Shown piece after piece: positions 1 through 6,353 of a stretch of DNA of 31,672 bases. The position numbers and the translations under genes are program-made. Source of the DNA: a virus; IMG/VR virus record IMGVR_UViG_3300035670_013259, positions 1-31,672 of that record. One strand, written 5' to 3'. The notes beneath the pieces are model-generated. The model worked only from the letters and a program-made list of their open reading frames with translations. It did not search any database and was not told where the DNA came from. Every line of letters begins with the position of its first letter. Positions within the stretch are counted from its first letter, which is position 1.

Positions 1-65
1 TCAATTGGCAGAGCAGCGGACTTTTAATCCGCGGGTTGTGGGTTCGAGTCCCACGGGGCCCACCA
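1..65 (+). tRNA. tRNA-Lys (UUU), 3' part only
   Basis: The 3' portion of a tRNA gene, from the D loop to an encoded CCA end. The anticodon arm GCGGA/TCCGC encloses the loop CTTTTAA, so the anticodon is TTT (23-25) and the tRNA reads lysine codons. The T arm is GTGGG-TTCGAGT-CCCAC, then an acceptor strand GGGGCCC, A and CCA. The 5' acceptor strand and the start of the D arm lie left of the window. The overlap with the integrase 3' end on the other strand marks this as the integration site. Confidence 0.93.
1..65. other. Phage attachment site (attL or attP) within the tRNA-Lys 3' end
   Basis: The tRNA 3' half coincides with the 3' end of a tyrosine integrase gene. Such integrases often recombine within tRNA genes, with the common core running from the anticodon loop to the 3' end, so that the tRNA is rebuilt on integration. 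The core cannot be delimited because the second att copy is outside the window. Whether this is attL of a prophage or attP of a free genome also depends on the missing left flank. Confidence 0.7.
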
Positions 66-1242
66 CTTCTGACCTCGCCACACTCGGGTATCGGCCAATG
101 CGGATTGAACCGTCATGGGGCAAACATGGGGCAGCGAAGGCGAGCGCGCCGGTCACGTCGTCGTTGTTCTGCGGCTCCAGATGCGCGTACCGCATCGTCG
201 TGGTGATCGACTTGTGGCCCATCAGGTATTGCAGCCGCGCGAGCGAGACCCGACCCGACTGCAGCAGCCACGACGCGTAGGTGTGCCGCAGGTCATGGAT
301 CGTCGGTGGGTCGGTCACCTCGGCGTTCTTGACAGCGCCGCGGAACACGTCATCCCAATTGGAGCGTCGCACCACCTCGCCGGTCTCGATGCGGAACACC
401 AGACCGGAGCGGCATTTCTTGCGGTCGCGGTGCGTCAGGCCGCATGTGTCGGCCGGAGGGAACGCTTTCAGCATCCACTCCAATTCCTCGCACAGCCATT
501 GCGGGATCGGCACGACGCGCTGCATCTTGCCTTTCGGGTACGCCTTGACGTCACCGACCGTCTCGTCGAACGTCTCAGCCACGGCCACCAGCCGCCGCCC
601 GAGGTCGAGCCGGTGCAGGTGCAGCCCGGACGCCTCTCCGATGCGCAGGCCCGTGAACACGAGGAACTGGGCGAGGATCCGGTCGCGCCTGGTCTCGAGC
701 TGCGCGGCGATCGCGTTGAACTCGTCGACCGTCAGGTAGCGGTCCTTGGCCGGCGGCGCCGGCGGGAGCTTGATCCGCCACGCGGGGTTCGTCGGCAGTA
801 CCTCTGCGTCCACGGCAGCCGACAGCGACGCCGACAGGAGGTGGACGCACTTCTGGATCGTCGAGTTCGCTAGGGGCTTGCGCTCGTCGCTGCCTCGCCG
901 TAGTTCCGCGATCCATTCGTAGATGTCGTGCCGGGTGATCTGCCCGATCGGGACCGGATCCCATTTCGGCACGAGGTGATAGTTCAGTCGCGACTCGTCG
1001 CGGACCTTTGTGCCCGGCTCGACCGTGCGGGACTCCCACCACGTCTTACGCCACGTCCCCCACGTCTGCTTGTGCGCATCAGGATTCTTCCGCAGCGACC
1101 GGCGCGCCGCTTCCTCTTTCACGCTCGCTGCACGCACCGCGGCCGACTTGTGTGTGAACGTGCCAGCCGAGCGTCGCTTCCCGAACGCATCCCGGTACAC
1201 GCCCCGATATCGGCCCGACTGCACACGCTCAGCCCACCCCAT
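1..1242 (-). CDS. int: Tyrosine-type site-specific integrase
   Basis: A 413-residue tyrosine recombinase that would catalyse integration at the tRNA-Lys gene and, with the excisionase, excision. The N-terminal part (about 1-60) resembles an arm-type binding domain, a SAM-like core-binding domain follows (about 65-160), and the catalytic domain covers about 165-360. Catalytic residues visible are Arg200 (TGLRIGEA), probably Lys239, His316 and Arg319 (HDLRH), His343 (MGHKS) and the nucleophile Tyr352 (MRYAHL). The ATG at 1242 is chosen because it overlaps the stop of the ImmA-like gene (TGATG) and fits the family's N terminus; the frame stays open further upstream. The last 20 or so residues and the stop codon are encoded by the antisense strand of the tRNA, so they depend on the sequence at the att junction. 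Confidence 0.95.
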   Translation of the reverse strand: MGWAERVQSGRYRGVYRDAFGKRRSAGTFTHKSAAVRAASVKEEAARRSLRKNPDAHKQTWGTWRKTWWESRTVEPGTKVRDESRLNYHLVPKWDPVPIGQITRHDIYEWIAELRRGSDERKPLANSTIQKCVHLLSASLSAAVDAEVLPTNPAWRIKLPPAPPAKDRYLTVDEFNAIAAQLETRRDRILAQFLVFTGLRIGEASGLHLHRLDLGRRLVAVAETFDETVGDVKAYPKGKMQRVVPIPQWLCEELEWMLKAFPPADTCGLTHRDRKKCRSGLVFRIETGEVVRRSNWDDVFRGAVKNAEVTDPPTIHDLRHTYASWLLQSGRVSLARLQYLMGHKSITTTMRYAHLEPQNNDDVTGALAFAAPCLPHDGSIRIGRYPSVARSEVVGPVGLEPTTRGLKVRCSAN

Positions 1243-1697
1243 CAGGCCACCGCCATGTCCTCTAGGTCTGCCATGACAGCAGCGACCGCGGCTCGCTCGG
1301 CTGGATGCTTCATGGCGTCCCATCGGATCCGGATCAGGTAGGCCGGGACGTGCAGGGCGTCCGCTATGTCGTGTGGGTCTCGCGACCATCGCAGGGCATC
1401 ACAAAGGGCATCGATCGGGATCAGTATGCGAGCGGTTGCTTCCTCGACAGCCCGTTCCTCTTCGGCCTGGTGGCATGCGAACACCGGACCACGGTCCATG
1501 TGGAGTAGTTCATGCTGCAGCACCTTGTTGCGCTCACGTTGCCGAAGTCGGGTGCTGATCCAGATCGTGCGGGTGTCGTGATCGCAGAAGCCGCGGATCC
1601 GGCCGGGAAGGTCCGCGAACTCGATTGTGATGTCAGGACGGGCCGCGACATCTGCCCAAGGGTTCACGAGCGAGAGGCTACGAGCGACCGGAGACAT
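1242..1697 (-). CDS. ImmA/IrrE-type metallopeptidase
   Basis: A 151-residue protein with the zincin motif HELLH (residues 62-66) and a downstream acidic helix (EEERAVEEATARI) that could provide the third zinc ligand, as in the ImmA/IrrE (DUF955) family. ImmA of ICEBs1 cleaves its cognate phage-like repressor after DNA damage or quorum signals. This gene directly follows the repressor gene (TGA then ATG with no gap) and overlaps the integrase start, the same order as immR-immA-int in ICEBs1. It probably inactivates the neighbouring repressor, acting in the cytoplasm. The substrate is inferred from context only. Confidence 0.85.
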   Translation of the reverse strand: MSPVARSLSLVNPWADVAARPDITIEFADLPGRIRGFCDHDTRTIWISTRLRQRERNKVLQHELLHMDRGPVFACHQAEEERAVEEATARILIPIDALCDALRWSRDPHDIADALHVPAYLIRIRWDAMKHPAERAAVAAVMADLEDMAVA

Positions 1698-2039
1698 TCA
1701 GTCGTCCGTGTGCTCGTCGTCGAACTGCTCAGGATCGCCTGCGTCGGCCGCTAGAACATAGTCGGAGCGGCTCCGGGCAATAGCGTCCCGCACCAACGCG
1801 TCCGGACTGATGCGCAGGACTTCACAGAGCGCGCCGAGCGTTGCGACGTCGATGTCGCGTTCCGCTTTGAGGTACCGGCGCAGGGATGCATATGGAACGT
1901 CCGACAGTCTCGCGAGCTGCTCGACTGTCAGACCGAGTGCCGCACGCTCGGCTTGTAGCCGGGCGGCGACGGCAGCGTTGAGCCCTTGGCTCGGTGGTTC
2001 CACTGGTGTCATGCCAACGAATGTACCCACATGGAGCAT
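1698..2039 (-). CDS. XRE-family phage repressor
   Basis: A 113-residue protein with an N-terminal helix-turn-helix of the XRE/Cro-CI type (region LTVEQLARLSDVPYASLRRY) and an acidic C-terminal tail (DDEHTDD). It lacks a LexA-like peptidase domain, which fits control by the ImmA-like protease encoded next to it. The ATG at 2039 is chosen because AGGGG lies 9 bases upstream; a TTG one codon earlier and an ATG at 2012 are alternatives. It is divergent from a Cro-like gene across a region with a palindromic operator candidate, so it most likely represses the rightward early operon and perhaps its own. Confidence 0.85.
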   Translation of the reverse strand: MLHVGTFVGMTPVEPPSQGLNAAVAARLQAERAALGLTVEQLARLSDVPYASLRRYLKAERDIDVATLGALCEVLRISPDALVRDAIARSRSDYVLAADAGDPEQFDDEHTDD

Positions 2040-2040
2040 C
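2031..2040. promoter_or_regulatory. Half-operator over the repressor start
   Basis: The 10-mer ATGGAGCATC is identical to the right half of the palindrome at 2109-2124 (copy at 2117-2126). Here it covers the repressor start codon on the minus strand. Aligned over 16 bases the two sites match at 11 positions, so this could be a weaker operator for autoregulation. No binding data. Confidence 0.45.
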
Positions 2041-2054
2041 AACTGTCACCCCTA

Positions 2055-2069
2055 GAACAGAAAATGTTC
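2055..2069. promoter_or_regulatory. Inverted repeat GAACA-N5-TGTTC in the divergent control region
   Basis: GAACAGAAAATGTTC has 5-base arms and lies midway between the two divergent genes. The same TGTTCCG heptamer recurs at 2065-2071 and 2088-2094. It could be a second regulator site, for instance for the Cro-like protein. The spacing does not match a LexA box of the GAAC-N4-GTTC kind. Confidence 0.35.
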
Positions 2070-2079
2070 CGATTGGTGC

Positions 2080-2108
2080 TTGACAGGTGTTCCGTTCAGG
2101 GTATCTAC
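2080..2108 (+). promoter_or_regulatory. Rightward early promoter
   Basis: A perfect TTGACA (-35) at 2080-2085 is followed, at a spacing of 16-17, by TATCTA/ATCTAC (about 2102-2108) as a weak -10. Transcription would start around 2115-2117, at the ATG of the Cro-like gene, giving a leaderless message. The palindrome at 2109-2124 sits on the start point, well placed for repression. Confidence 0.6.
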
Positions 2109-2124
2109 TGCTCCATATGGAGCA
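2109..2124. promoter_or_regulatory. Perfect 16-bp palindrome, probable repressor operator
   Basis: TGCTCCATATGGAGCA is its own reverse complement. It spans the predicted transcription start and the first codons of the Cro-like gene. A half copy lies over the divergent repressor start. A dimeric HTH repressor bound here would block initiation of both transcription and any leaderless translation. Confidence 0.65.
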
Positions 2125-2344
2125 TCTGACGAAAGCGGGTGAGGTCGCCCGCACAGTCTCGGGCCAGATCGCTGAATCGGGGATCACTGTGGTGCGGCTG
2201 TGCGAAAAGACCGGCATCCCGCGCACAACCATGATCCGCAGGCTTTCCGGCCAGTCGCCGTTCAACCTGAACGAACTGGACCGCATCGCCGCTGCACTCC
2301 GCGTCGACGTTGATTCGTTGCTCACCGACCGGGTGGCGTCATGA
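2117..2344 (+). CDS. Cro-like HTH regulator, first gene of the early operon
   Basis: A 75-residue XRE-type helix-turn-helix protein (core TVVRLCEKTGIPRTTMIRRL, residues 24-43). Its position divergent from the repressor suggests a Cro role in the lysis-lysogeny switch. The ATG at 2117 is preferred: no Shine-Dalgarno precedes it and the predicted promoter would start the mRNA at about this base. A GTG at 2087 in frame lies inside the promoter and is less likely. The 3' end overlaps the next gene by ATGA. Confidence 0.8.
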   Translation: MEHLTKAGEVARTVSGQIAESGITVVRLCEKTGIPRTTMIRRLSGQSPFNLNELDRIAAALRVDVDSLLTDRVAS

Positions 2345-2538
2345 ACGCCCCCGCTATGGCGATCGCGGACCGGGTTTGGTTCGACACGGCGCAGGCAGCG
2401 GTCTACTCGGGCTGGTCCCGCAAGACCGTTGTGCGGGCCCTGCAGTCGGGCGAGCTCCGTGGCAAGCAGCACGGGCGCGGGGGTCGCTGGCGCATCCACC
2501 GTGACTGGCTCGACGAGTGGATCGGTGGCGACGCATGA
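2341..2538 (+). CDS. xis: Excisionase-family DNA-binding protein
   Basis: A 65-residue protein with the MerR-like winged helix of the excisionase/AlpA (HTH_17) family: DTAQAAVYSGWSRKTVVRAL, then a basic wing (GKQHGRGGRWRI) and a WLDEW helix. Such proteins bend DNA at att sites to direct the integrase toward excision and may also regulate transcription. Being second in the operon under the repressor, it would be made only on induction. It overlaps its neighbours by ATGA on both sides. Confidence 0.82.
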   Translation: MNAPAMAIADRVWFDTAQAAVYSGWSRKTVVRALQSGELRGKQHGRGGRWRIHRDWLDEWIGGDA

Positions 2539-2699
2539 ACCGCCCACTCGAAGACGTCGTCGTGTGGTTCCTGCGAGTGACTGTGGTGGGGCTGATGCTC
2601 CTCGGGCATCTCGCGTTGTCGCAGCCGTCAAAGGACACGGTCAACAGCCGGTTCACGCCGACCGTCGTGCTTGATTCGTCGCAGGTGGTGCAGCGATGA
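2535..2699 (+). CDS. Small single-span membrane protein
   Basis: A 54-residue protein with one hydrophobic segment near residues 7-28 (VVVWFLRVTVVGLMLLGHLA) and a polar C-terminal part. The ATG at 2535 overlaps the stop of the excisionase gene (ATGA) and its own stop overlaps the next start. No family recognised. A small early membrane protein could act in superinfection exclusion, but nothing in the sequence shows this. Confidence 0.6.
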   Translation: MNRPLEDVVVWFLRVTVVGLMLLGHLALSQPSKDTVNSRFTPTVVLDSSQVVQR

Positions 2700-3052
2700 C
2701 TGCTCCCCCACCCAAACTCGCCGCGTACCTGCGGACCCGGCCCGGCCGTTGCCAGGACTGCTGCTGGCACATCGCCACGCAGGGTCACGCTCTCGACTGC
2801 CCTCAGGTTCAAGCATCCGGCGGCGACGCTGCGATGGTCGACCGCGTCCTCGACGCGTTCATTGAGCGTCGTGTCCCGTTCTCGATGAACGACATACGGC
2901 CGCGGCTGCGCCACATCGGGAATCGCAACGTGATCGGTGCGCGAGTCCGGGCAGCGAAGCAGGCCGGCCGGATCCGTGAGACCGGTGACCGTGTCGCGTC
3001 TACCGATCCGGGCACCCACGGCCACGAGATCAAGGTCTGGTGTGCCGCATGA
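2696..3052 (+). CDS. Hypothetical protein with Cys/His cluster and possible winged helix
   Basis: A 118-residue protein. The N-terminal part holds a cysteine/histidine cluster (CQDCCWH followed by a Cys further on) that could bind zinc. The middle and C-terminal part (VDRVLDAFIERRVPFSMNDI through VIGARVRAAKQAGRI) has the look of a winged helix with a helix and a wing. This suggests nucleic-acid binding, but no family is recognised. It is translationally coupled to both neighbours. Confidence 0.65.
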   Translation: MTAPPPKLAAYLRTRPGRCQDCCWHIATQGHALDCPQVQASGGDAAMVDRVLDAFIERRVPFSMNDIRPRLRHIGNRNVIGARVRAAKQAGRIRETGDRVASTDPGTHGHEIKVWCAA

Positions 3053-3294
3053 GGGCACCCGATCCGCAGGCATGCGCCATGACCGCCGTGGCCCTCATGA
3101 CGGCGGTCAGCAACGGCGACCTGACGACACCGAAGGCCCTCATCGCCGATCTGGACCGGGCGGAGCTGCGGTGCGTGATCTGGGCGCTCCTGGGCTCGTC
3201 GAAGTACTTCCTGCAGTACATCGAAGCCGACCTCGGTCCGGATGAGTTCGCCGCTGCGTGGCAGCGCGCCGCGGCGGAGATCGCCACCCCATAG
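3049..3294 (+). CDS. Hypothetical early phage protein
   Basis: An 81-residue, mostly helical soluble protein. The ATG at 3049 overlaps the upstream stop (ATGA); this start is preferred over one three codons upstream. No motif is recognised. It is the last gene of the first coupled early block; a GC-rich hairpin follows the stop. Confidence 0.6.
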   Translation: MRAPDPQACAMTAVALMTAVSNGDLTTPKALIADLDRAELRCVIWALLGSSKYFLQYIEADLGPDEFAAAWQRAAAEIATP

Positions 3295-3298
3295 ACGT

Positions 3299-3339
3299 CC
3301 CGGCGCGGCGAAGGACCCGAGATCAGACGTCGCGCCGGG
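3299..3339 (+). terminator. GC-rich stem-loop between early blocks
   Basis: CCCGGCGCGGCG (3299-3310) can pair with CGTCGCGCCGGG (3328-3339) over 12 positions with one G-U pair and a 17-base loop. There is no T run, so it is not a classical intrinsic terminator. It may attenuate transcription or protect an mRNA end. It is followed by the sequence CACCAACAACA and a strong AGGAGG, as is the hairpin at 4573. Confidence 0.4.
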
Positions 3340-3365
3340 CGCACCAACAACACCCAGGAGGACAA

Positions 3366-3746
3366 GTGAGTAAGGAAACCGAGCCGGTGATCCGGCCGTT
3401 CGCGGACTGGCTCCGCGAGCAGTCGACCGGCAGCACCCACGAGGAACTCGGCGAGGCTCTGCACGACCTCATCGCCAAGGTCCAGGACACCGGCAAGAAG
3501 GGCTCCCTGACGCTGACCATCACGGTTGGCACCCTCAAGAACGACGCGGCCGTCCTGGTCGTCGAGGACCGGATCAAGCTCAAGCTTCCCGAACACGACC
3601 GCAAGGCGTCGCTGTTCTACCCGGACAAGCACGGCAACCTCACCCGCCGGGACCCGCGCCAGCTCGAGTTCGAGTCGCTGCGTGAGGTTCCGGCGCCGGA
3701 GGGCGTCGACCTTGAGACCGGCGAGATCCGCGAGGTTGCCGAATGA
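3366..3746 (+). CDS. Conserved phage protein upstream of DUF2303 gene
   Basis: A 126-residue acidic/basic mixed protein with a beta-rich centre (GSLTLTITVGTLKNDAAVLV). The GTG at 3366 is chosen for the AGGAGG at 3356-3361. Proteins of this type often precede DUF2303 genes in phages, and the pair overlaps by ATGA here. Its function is unknown; the position beside the recombination module suggests a role in DNA metabolism, which is only inference. Confidence 0.7.
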   Translation: MSKETEPVIRPFADWLREQSTGSTHEELGEALHDLIAKVQDTGKKGSLTLTITVGTLKNDAAVLVVEDRIKLKLPEHDRKASLFYPDKHGNLTRRDPRQLEFESLREVPAPEGVDLETGEIREVAE

Positions 3747-4561
3747 GCGGCGCAACGGAGGCATCGACGATCGGTGCGCTCGCGCTGGCATCGGCTGTCC
3801 CGTCACCGATCGAGCCCGGCAAGGTCTACTCGGTCATCGTTCCCGCGGGCGCCGAGCAGGTCGATATTGACCTGACGGGTTCGGAGTTCGTCGAGCGGCC
3901 CTCGCGTGCCCGCGGGAAGGTCGCTGTCCACTCGGCCGAGTCCCTGATCGCGTTCCTCGGCAAGCACGGCCTGCCCGAGTCCGAAGTCTGGGCCGACCGG
4001 ATCAATCACCGGATCGTGGCAGTCGTCAACGCCGGCCAAGGAAGCGACGGTGCGCCCGGCTGGGGCGACCACCTCGCGGTGTTCAACGTCCAACTCACGA
4101 CGGCCTGGCAGGCGTGGATCCGCCACGACGGGAAGTGGCTCGGGCAGACCGAGTTCGCTGAACACATCGAGGATCGGCTGCTCGACATCGTGAAGCCGAC
4201 CGGCGCCGAAATGCTGGAGATCGCGCAGTCGTTCCACGCATCGACCGGCGCCAAGTTCGAATCCTCGCACCGGCTGTCCAGCGGCGAGGGGCAACTCGAG
4301 TACCGCGAGACGATCGAGGCAACCGCCGGCAAGGCCGGCCGGCTCACGATCCCGTCGCACATCGAGCTCGGACTGAAGCCGTTCGAAGGCGCGCCGGCGT
4401 ACAAGGTGACCGCCCGATTCCGCTACCGCATCAACGGCGGCTCGCTGCGCCTCGCCTACGCGCTGGAGCGTCCGGACGAGGTCATCAACGAGGCGTTCGA
4501 CGCCGTCGTGTCCAAGGTCCAGGAGGCCGTCACGCAGCCGGTGTTCTTCGGAGCGCCCTGA
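3743..4561 (+). CDS. DUF2303 family (YfdQ-like) phage protein
   Basis: A 272-residue protein matching the DUF2303/YfdQ family in length and features: a central part with HRIVAVVNAG and WGDHLAVFNVQLTTAWQAW, a segment on targeting an epitope-like FAEHIED, and a C-terminal beta-rich part (APAYKVTARFRYRINGGSLRLAYAL). The family is common in temperate phages near recombination genes, but its function is not known. It is coupled to the upstream gene by ATGA and followed by a perfect 11-bp hairpin. Confidence 0.85.
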   Translation: MSGATEASTIGALALASAVPSPIEPGKVYSVIVPAGAEQVDIDLTGSEFVERPSRARGKVAVHSAESLIAFLGKHGLPESEVWADRINHRIVAVVNAGQGSDGAPGWGDHLAVFNVQLTTAWQAWIRHDGKWLGQTEFAEHIEDRLLDIVKPTGAEMLEIAQSFHASTGAKFESSHRLSSGEGQLEYRETIEATAGKAGRLTIPSHIELGLKPFEGAPAYKVTARFRYRINGGSLRLAYALERPDEVINEAFDAVVSKVQEAVTQPVFFGAP

Positions 4562-4572
4562 CCCAAAGAGGC

Positions 4573-4607
4573 GGGGCCCGGTCATCCCTTCACAGCGACC
4601 GGGCCCC
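4573..4607 (+). terminator. Perfect 11-bp GC-rich hairpin after the DUF2303 gene
   Basis: GGGGCCCGGTC (4573-4583) and GACCGGGCCCC (4597-4607) pair perfectly with a 13-base loop. No T run follows, so termination by the intrinsic mechanism is doubtful; partial termination or mRNA end protection is possible. CACCAACAACA and AGGAG follow, the same order as at 3299-3361. Confidence 0.45.
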
Positions 4608-4629
4608 ACACCAACAACAAGGAGATTCT

Positions 4630-4848
4630 ATGTCCACCTCTGAACAGCAGCTCGTCGCCGCGCTCATCCTGATCGTGGGCGGCATCGTGTTCGTCCTCGT
4701 GGTTCACGACTTGGCTGAGCGCTCGAGCTATCGGGCCCGGGCCCGTCGCCTGTCGCCGCTGGCTCGTCGTCGCCTGAATATGCGGCTGGCGCGCGAGGTC
4801 GACGAGATCGATGGCGAGATCAACGACGCGCTTGGCGGTGTGCGGTGA
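4630..4848 (+). CDS. Small single-span membrane protein
   Basis: A 72-residue protein with a strong N-terminal membrane segment (about residues 8-26, LVAALILIVGGIVFVLVVH) and a basic then acidic cytoplasmic tail (RARRLSPLARRRLNMRLAREVDEIDGEI). AGGAG lies 8 bases before the ATG. The stop shares a base with the next start (TGATG). No known function; possibly membrane anchoring of a replication or exclusion factor. Confidence 0.7.
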   Translation: MSTSEQQLVAALILIVGGIVFVLVVHDLAERSSYRARARRLSPLARRRLNMRLAREVDEIDGEINDALGGVR

Positions 4849-5012
4849 TGTGCGGGCACGTCGTCAAGACGGCGAACCATGAGTGGGTCTGCATCCGGCC
4901 CGCCCATGACTGGGCCAGCGAATCTGCGCCGCGGGTGGCGAAACATCGCGCCCGTGGTGGCAGTCCGGCCAAGCCCGACCGCCACGTCTACGTGAACCGG
5001 GCCGTCGCATGA
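4848..5012 (+). CDS. Hypothetical 54-residue protein
   Basis: A short basic protein beginning MCGHVVKTANHEWVCIRP. The Cys/His-rich beginning (CGH...HEWVC...H) hints at a small metal-binding unit. It is supported mainly by context: its start overlaps the upstream stop by TGATG and its stop overlaps the next start by ATGA, so it fills the space between two genes exactly. Confidence 0.6.
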   Translation: MCGHVVKTANHEWVCIRPAHDWASESAPRVAKHRARGGSPAKPDRHVYVNRAVA

Positions 5013-5386
5013 GCGACCGTCACGAGAAGTGGGTCCGCGTCGAACCGGGCACGGTGATCCCGGCAGGGCAGCCGTACCGCGTGGAGTGGGTCGGACCGAA
5101 TGGTCCTGGCGCTCAGGAAATGGTCAACGGCGAACAGTTCAACATCCCAAACAACGATTCAGAGTGGTTCATCGACTCGTCGTGGAAGCCGCCGCTCGTG
5201 CTGCCCACCGAACCGACGTGGGGCATCGTGTTTGAGCAGTTCGTGACAGAGCCACGTTTGGGCAAGTGGTGTCTCTACAGCAAGCGGTTCGTCTCAACGC
5301 AGCGCGTCGATATTGGGGTCAACCACGTCGACGACTTTATCCCGCTCACCGATGAGCAGGTCGCACGGATCGAGGCTGCGCGATGA
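5009..5386 (+). CDS. Hypothetical early phage protein
   Basis: A 125-residue beta-rich protein (RVEPGTVIPAGQPYRVEWVG; VNGEQFNIPNNDSEWFID). The N-terminal phrase about a value obtained from GQPYRVE resembles small phage accessory proteins, but no family can be named. It is coupled by ATGA to both neighbours. Confidence 0.65.
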   Translation: MSDRHEKWVRVEPGTVIPAGQPYRVEWVGPNGPGAQEMVNGEQFNIPNNDSEWFIDSSWKPPLVLPTEPTWGIVFEQFVTEPRLGKWCLYSKRFVSTQRVDIGVNHVDDFIPLTDEQVARIEAAR

Positions 5387-5532
5387 GCGCCGCGATCGTG
5401 GTGTTCGTCGTCCTCGTCCTGGCCGGGCTGGCGTGCGTCGCTGACGACACCCGGCGGCGGGCGGAGCGCTACACACTCACCCCGGCCGGCGTCGAGCTCG
5501 CTGACCGTCTCGCACGCGAGGTCGAGAAGTGA
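5383..5532 (+). CDS. Small membrane or exported protein
   Basis: A 49-residue protein with a hydrophobic N-terminal segment (AIVVFVVLVLAGLACV) followed by a charged helix ending LADRLAREVEK. It could be a single-span membrane peptide. The ATG overlaps the upstream stop (ATGA) and the stop overlaps the GTG of the nuclease gene (GTGA). The C-terminal helix resembles that of the 72-residue membrane protein at 4630 (RLAREVDE), so the two may be related. Confidence 0.6.
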   Translation: MSAAIVVFVVLVLAGLACVADDTRRRAERYTLTPAGVELADRLAREVEK

Positions 5533-6353
5533 GCCGCCGCGGGATCCCGGCCGGTGTCTACGACGACCTGGACGAGGCGAAGTATCACCGCGACGCACGG
5601 TCGCTGTCATCGACGGGCGTGAAACGGCTACTGGTCTCCCCGCTGCAGTTCAAATGGGAGCGAGAGAACCCGAAGGTCAAGGACCCGCTGGAGTTCGGCA
5701 ACGTCGTCCACGCTCTCGCGCTCGGCAAGGGCACCGCGTATGAGGTGCTCAAGTTCGAGAACCGGATGACCAACGCCTACAAGGACGCCGCCAAAGAGGC
5801 ACGCACGGCTGGCGTGATCCCGATCCTCCGCAAGGAGTACGCCAAAGCCGAAGCCATCGCCAAGCGGCTCCACGAGCACCCCGTCGCTGGGCCGCTCCTG
5901 CTCGGCGGGCGTTCGGAGGTTTCGGCGTTCGCGTGGGACAAGGTCACCCGAGTCATGCGACGCGCACGCGCCGACAAGCTCCACGACAACGGTCTCCTGG
6001 TCGACCTCAAGACCACCGCCGCGTCAGCCGAACCGACCCGCTGGGCGGTCGGCAAGACCGTCGAGGCCTACGACTACGACGTGTCCGCCGCCTACTACGA
6101 GGACACGTTCCGCCTCGCCGGCGTCGAGATCCGCGGCTTCGTCCACATCTTCGTGGAGAAAGACCCGCCACACCTCATCAGCGTCGTCGAAGTCGACCCC
6201 GACGACATCGACCGCACCCGCCCCGACATCGCACGAGCACTCGAAGTGTTCCGCGACTGCACCAAGTCCGGCATCTGGCCCGACTGGACCGACCACCACC
6301 AACCCATCACGCCCGTCCGGCTGCCCGGCTGGAAACACAAGGAGATCGCATGA
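5529..6353 (+). CDS. RecE-like PD-(D/E)XK exonuclease
   Basis: A 274-residue nuclease of the DUF3799/RecE-like group. The N-terminal YHRDARSLSSTGVKRLLVSP and EFGNVVHALALG motifs are typical. The active-site part includes RARADKL and LLVDLKTT, providing the Asp and the D-x-K of the PD-(D/E)XK fold. Such proteins digest one strand of a double-stranded end to make single strands for annealing. It directly precedes recT (ATGA), the usual phage pairing. The GTG start at 5529 is set by the GTGA overlap. Confidence 0.88.
   Translation: MSRRGIPAGVYDDLDEAKYHRDARSLSSTGVKRLLVSPLQFKWERENPKVKDPLEFGNVVHALALGKGTAYEVLKFENRMTNAYKDAAKEARTAGVIPILRKEYAKAEAIAKRLHEHPVAGPLLLGGRSEVSAFAWDKVTRVMRRARADKLHDNGLLVDLKTTAASAEPTRWAVGKTVEAYDYDVSAAYYEDTFRLAGVEIRGFVHIFVEKDPPHLISVVEVDPDDIDRTRPDIARALEVFRDCTKSGIWPDWTDHHQPITPVRLPGWKHKEIA

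Noticed and set aside
2055-2069. SOS (LexA) box in the control region
   Set aside because: GAAC and GTTC are separated by 7 bases rather than the 4 of the Gram-positive LexA site.
1-2344. Integrative conjugative element rather than phage
   Set aside because: The control region resembles ICEBs1, but the rest encodes terminase, portal, capsid and tail, and no conjugation genes.
3803-4609. Long open frame on the minus strand opposite the DUF2303 gene
   Set aside because: It mirrors a well-supported gene in GC-rich DNA and has no domain or overlap context of its own.
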